A stretch of DNA of 64,000 nucleotides, from contig NC_133299.1 in the NCBI RefSeq assembly GCF_005239225.2, forward strand, positions 4,716,967 through 4,780,966, in the 5' to 3' direction. A model generated the notes under the pieces. It saw nothing but the letters and a program-made list of their open reading frames with translations, was not told the DNA's origin and made no database searches. A program made the position numbers and the translations under genes. This stretch comes from Populus alba. Lineage: Eukaryota > Streptophyta > Magnoliopsida > Malpighiales > Salicaceae. Shown here in pieces: positions 59,219-64,000 of this stretch. Every line of letters begins with the position of its first letter. Position 1 is the first letter of the stretch.

Positions 59219-60157
59219 GGCTCCGTTTGTTTGCAGTAAAGTGAATTCTTTTTGGAAAGTGAATTCCGGAAAAGTATTTTCCGATATTTGGTAGTGTTAT
59301 GGAAAATGAACTGAAAAACACTTTCCAGTGTTTGGTTATGTCATAGAAAATGAGCTGGAAAATAACTTATTAATATTTTATTTTTCTCAAGTTTATTAAA
59401 ATAACGAGGAACAAATCTTACAAATTAAAAAGTTGAATGAGAATGAAATTGAAAAAAAAAATAATTTCATAAATTATCTCAAATAAAACAAATAATAATC
59501 AAAATAATAGGGATCAAATCTAAAAAATTTTAAAAAAATGAAAAATGAAGAAATTAAAATAATAATAATCAACATTTCATAAATTATTTCAAATAAAATA
59601 AGTAACAATCAAAAGAATGAGGATCAAATTTGATAAATAAAAAATTTCAATAAAAAAATGATAAGAAAAAAGCAAATAACAATTATAAAAATAAGGACCA
59701 AAGTTAATATAAAAATAAAATTTTAAGAGATGAAATTGAAAAATAAATATTCAAAACAAAATATATATAGCAATCAAAAGTTTGAGGATCAAATTTGATA
59801 TAATCAACAAATAATGACATTTCTAAATTTTTCACAACTTCCGGAAAGTGTTTTCCCCTCAAATTTTTCTTTTACTGGAAAGTGTTTTCCATTGACCAAC
59901 TTTCCTACTGGCAAACAAACACAAGAAAGTTTGGAAAGTGCTTTCCCGGAAACCACTTTCCGGAAAACAAACACAGCTAAAAGGAAAACACTTTCCTGAA
60001 AACCAAGTCAATTTTTTTTTTACTAAAATTGACCGGAAAGTGTTTTCCGCTGACCGGAAATTGTTTTCCGTTGACCAACTTTTCTAATGACAAACAAACA
60101 CAGGAAAGTTTGGAAAATGGTTTCCCGGAAACTACTTTCCGGGAAACAAACAAGGCC
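59219..60157. mobile_element. PIF/Harbinger-like non-autonomous transposon
   Basis: 939 bp. The left end is GGCTCCGTTTGTTTGC; the right end in reverse complement is GGCCTTGTTTGTTTCC, matching at 12 of 16 positions. It is flanked by TAA on both sides (59216-59218 and 60158-60160), the 3-bp duplication typical of PIF/Harbinger and Tourist-like elements. The middle is AT-rich and non-coding. The right quarter has a duplicated terminal module (59870-59980 and 60060-60160) rich in CCGGAAAG/CTTTCCGG motifs. Confidence 0.75.
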
Positions 60158-60160
60158 TAA

Positions 60161-61488
60161 ACCTAAACCTCAACTTATTGATTTTATTTTAAAGTTTTTA
60201 TCAAAATAATATAGTTATAATTATTATTTTTTATCAACCTTTCTACATCTAGCCCGTATTTTATCTTGGATCAACCATAATTGAGTTTCACAACTACAAA
60301 AACAAATCACTTAGGATGCAAGATGCTGGTGGGAATAACATTGTTTTGTTGTTTTCTCGAGCTGGATAAAAGGTTGAAGGGACCACAGTTTGATTGTCCA
60401 ATTTTGGCTAGGCATCCAATGGTGATGAGTGGTGTGGCATGTGTTTGGTGAATGGAAATTGATTGTTCTTTGTAAACACTTGGGGAAAACTGTGACTGAA
60501 ATTAAAGAAAGGCCCGTGAGGATTAATTTGAAAAATTTCAAGCAATCATGATTTCTTAACTCCACAAAGAGATGATTATTTCATATTCATCATAAACACA
60601 ATTATGTGTTCGGGTAAACCATAGAAGATGCTGGATGATTGTAGCTGTAATTGGCAAATGACAATTGATAAGATGTGGAATTATAGCTTTTCAATGATTC
60701 TCTCATGTGTTATTTTTTAATCTTGAATTTGCTAGTTTTTTTAATCATTCCTTCTTTTTTAAAATTATGTGATTTTGTGTGATTAAAACCCTCTTTGTTT
60801 AAATGGAAGGGTTTTTTTTTCTATTTTTTTTTTAACTTACTGATCCAAATCCTGGGTTGACCACTGAACCGAAATTTAAAACAATGCCAGCTGCCTCCAA
60901 CCCTTCGATGGTAAGGAGAGGAAAGGGGAAGGGAAAAGGCCAAAAAGCTAAGATGAATTCTGCTAGAAAGGGAGAAGTAGAACAAAAGTCCAGACTTTAA
61001 TAAAGAAGAAATGTAGAGAGACCCTAGAAAGCCTGGCTGGACAAACAAATGTGTATAAAATGAATCACTACCTGAAAATTTGGAATCCTACTTTTCTTAC
61101 TGTCCTGTTATTTATCACTGTACTTATCTTAGCATCAAAACATAATGGACTTGTGTGAAAATTAGGAAGGCGCTTTCATCACTGACTGTAGTTATCTTTA
61201 CCTGCTCACAATGCATGAGACTGATGAGCAATGAAAACTCTGAAGTAAACCTCGTTTTCAGTTAGTTGTAAATCACTAGAACAAACATAGTAAATTCTAT
61301 GTCAAGAATTTCTCAGGTTGCAAATCCAACAAGTTTGCTCAAGAGGTCACGTAATGTAGCCAGAACGTGGAATTTAACTCGTCCACAGCTACCGGTTATG
61401 TGAAAATCATCATAAATGCAACATAGAGAAAAAGACACAATTACATGCCTATATCATGATTTTCTTTTCAGTTTCTATTAAAGGAATA
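60161..61488. other. Spacer downstream of the OTU gene
   Basis: Mixed to AT-rich. The right part may be the 3' untranslated region of the OTU4-like gene. Frames at 60311-60565 and 60821-61048 show no recognised domain. Confidence 0.45.
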
Positions 61489-63774
61489 TTAAAGTTTTGA
61501 TTTACCACCTCTGGTTCCTGGAAACTGTAAGGCATCATAATGGCCAAAACCATGATATATAATCCTAATTGGATCTTCCTTCCCGTACTCCTGACCATAC
61601 TCTGCAATGGATATCAAGCCCCCAGAATTCTTGTCATGCATGTACACAGTGATTGGCATCCTGCAGTTATTTTATGGCTTCCATCAATATTAACCCCTCA
61701 ATGAATCTTCCTTTTTTTCCCCAAAAAGACTGAAGACAAATAAATTGAAATCCATATGCTAAACTGGAGTGCACCTACTCTTTTTAGCATACAATTGTAA
61801 CAAATATAACAAGTAACATATCTTGAAAGACTGTACGAGCATGCTTTTCTTCCCTAGGCACATATTCTTTTTTTCCTGGTAAGCAATTAAAACAACGGGA
61901 GAAATGCTTACTTGAGAACATGAGAAGCCATCAACAACTCAGGCTCACCGCCCCACACATGTGGCTTCCTGATTCTCGACACATAGGTGTCAAAATTGCC
62001 TTCTATAAACCTGGAGGAATTATCAAGATGTCAAACAAATTTATACATAAAACTTCACCAATGGTGGTTTATTTCTTCAATGTGATATCATATGCCTGCC
62101 AACTAGTACAAGGAGTTCAGATTTCATGTAAACTTGATTTCTTTACAAAGGCATTTACTGCTTGAAGAAACTGTGAGCAAAATCGATGGGCATGATTGAA
62201 TCTATTGAAAACATTGACCGCAAGGTGCATCAGTACTTCTGAAACCAGAATTAATGATTTACCAACATAAATCAAGGTTCTTTCCATTTTCAGTTTCTAG
62301 AAAAAAAAGGATATTGCCGGTCCCATTTATATAGCATTCTTTATTGCTAAAGATACACAGGTAATGTAGTGAATAAAATGGAAAAGGTGTACAAAATACA
62401 CTGGTAATATAGTGAATAAAATGGAAAAGGTGTAAACCCAAAACTCTCACCATTCTGTCTCTTCCCTTCTCTTGATAAACTCGTCAGCAACCTGACCAAT
62501 TTAACAAAACATCACAAATCAGGAGTCCTGTGGATATGAATATTGCAAACAAGATGCCCTTGGATGGAAAGCTTGAGAATATGGCAAGGTAATAACTTGT
62601 ATCGCTGAGTTTGGCTTTTGTCGACCAAATTGTTATCATTTAATCTTGTTTTAAGAGATAATATTATTTTTTTCTCTTGAAAGCTCAATAAATGTAACGA
62701 CAACCCAAAAATCAATAAGAAAAAGACGACAGATTCGCAAAATGATAGATGGTAATCAAGCAATAGGCATTCATGCTTTTTTGCAGAAACAAAATTTCAG
62801 ACTTCTCATTATTAAAATGAAAGGGTGTAAAAAAGATACTTTAGAACGCAAGTCATCTGCTAATTCTCTCTGAAGGTTTCCACTTGGAGCTGGTTTCCCA
62901 GACCGTGTACAAGCCCCGTGAGCTACAGAGCGGAACAAACATCTACCATCTCCTGGTATTCCTGCACAGAGTGGACATTGACACTTCAAGATAGGAATAA
63001 CAAGTATAAAGGCTTGTTGCACCATCAATTTTAAAATGTACATCTTGGTGATGAAAATGATATGTGCATATACCACTAACAAATTGTGTATGGATGGACA
63101 ATGAATTGGTGCTCACCAATAATGGAGTAGTCTGTGTAAACTTCCTTCCCGTGTGAGAATTTAACATCTGATAAATTGCAATTGTCCTCCTCTTCATTCT
63201 TGTGTGTATCTGCTTCAGCGTGTGTTGGCTCAGAACTTGAATAACAAACCAGAAGACCAAAAATTATGCCAGTGGTGGGATATCCTTGTGACCAAGAAAT
63301 AGATCCTGTATTATCATTGATTTTGGATAGAACTCCTTGTTTTGAAACTGAAAACCTCAGATTCATGATTTGGCATGGCAATGATATATTGAATTGTCTC
63401 TTCAGAGGACCTCTAGATCTAACTACACCTTTTACAGAAAATGATTGCAGATCAGCCCTTTGCTTGGTCAAAACAGATCCAAAACAGTTGCTCTGTATCG
63501 TTTGATAGCTAATTGATGGACAAGAGAATGTCTTTGAGACAGACAAAAGAGAATAACTTGACCTGGAAAGACCAGGGTACGAAGAAAAACAGCAAGAAGT
63601 GGTTTGTCCTCCAGATACCACATTCAAGATAGTGCTGCCCATTTGTTGAACACGGCTACTCAGGTGGACAACATTCTTCACACACGTACTAATGGGAGAG
63701 CAAACAATCATGCTGGCATAGCCTGGACGCACGCACAAAGGACAACACTTAAGTGGCCAACTAATAACAGGCAT
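61489..63774 (-). CDS. OTU4: OTU-domain deubiquitinase (OTU4-like), five exons
   Basis: Exons: 63117-63774, 62840-62961, 62451-62491, 61912-62010, 61489-61660, all GT-AG with continuous phase, giving 363 aa from the first ATG. The N-terminal 200 residues are Ser-rich with no known domain and may be an organelle-targeting region. The OTU domain starts at GIPGDGRCLFRSVAHG with catalytic Asp224 and Cys227, and ends with GFGHYDAL carrying His347, so the triad is complete. OTU enzymes cleave ubiquitin from proteins. The start is uncertain: ATG codons at residues 1, 22 and 45 (MGSTILNV) are all possible. The stop is also uncertain, since GGTGGTAAATC near the end could be a splice donor to a further exon. 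Arabidopsis OTU4 (At3g57810, from memory) is the closest match. Confidence 0.88.
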
Positions 63775-64000
63775 TTCCTAGATGAGGCCTATGTAGAGGG
63801 CTATCAGCCATAATTCACAGCTTTCATGTATAAAGTCCTTCCCTTCCCGCACAAAACACATATAATATACATAGCACAATATTATCCTATATATTTCTGC
63901 ATGCTCAAAAGTTGTCACTTATCAGAAATCATGAATTGGACCAGCGCTTTGGATTCAACAAATTCTCAACTTGCTGTCCTAAACCCGTTGTAGAGTTCTT
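63775..64000 (-). other. Upstream side of the OTU4-like gene, cut by the window end
   Basis: Probably leader or promoter. A possible upstream non-coding exon cannot be judged because the window ends. Confidence 0.35.

Overview
The window is nuclear DNA from a dicot plant, most likely a woody rosid such as Populus or another Salicaceae member. This is inferred from long AT-rich spacers, GT-AG introns, a Ty1/copia element, Harbinger-type debris, and proteins of plant-only families (UVI4/OSD1, RABA4, phytocyanin, PGIP/FLOR1-type LRR, BLUS1-like kinase). No database search was possible, so species and orthology statements are inference.

Layout. 1-840: TE-like AT-rich sequence. 841-3506: promoter, leader and single-exon gene of a BLUS1-like STE20-type kinase whose catalytic motifs are altered. 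3507-9277: AT-rich spacer with dispersed repeats. 9278-14542: recent but broken Ty1/copia element with two LTRs. 15124-16104: PGIP/FLOR1-type secreted LRR protein. 17507-19636 (minus): five-exon ABHD18-like alpha/beta hydrolase. 21605-23010 and 25410-27083 (minus): two CYP93-like P450 pseudogenes. 27650-29915 (minus): a complete two-exon P450. 32290-34075 (minus): UVI4/OSD1-type APC/C inhibitor. 36209-40721 (minus): RABA4 GTPase with a 3.9-kb intron. 43387-45415 (minus): six-exon bHLH130/FBH-type factor. 45416-52861: long AT-rich repeat-laden desert. 52862-53129 (minus): phytocyanin pseudogene. 54201-57777 (minus): atypical LRR receptor kinase. 59219-60157: PIF/Harbinger-like non-autonomous transposon with a TAA duplication. 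61489-63774 (minus): OTU4-like deubiquitinase, close to the window end.

Exon coordinates were worked out by eye from GT/AG sites, phase continuity and family motifs. All six multi-exon models keep an open frame through every junction. From the PGIP gene onward every protein gene lies on the minus strand.

The genes do not form one pathway. They make sense as a conserved gene-order block. From memory, the LRR, ABHD and RABA4 genes match neighbours At3g12145-At3g12160 in Arabidopsis. The UVI4, bHLH130, LRR kinase and OTU genes match At2g42260-At2g42290 and At3g57810-At3g57860. I found no convincing wholly new system. The most interesting items are the catalytically altered BLUS1-like kinase, the fused microsynteny, the unlisted phytocyanin pseudogene, and the Harbinger element with a duplicated terminal module.
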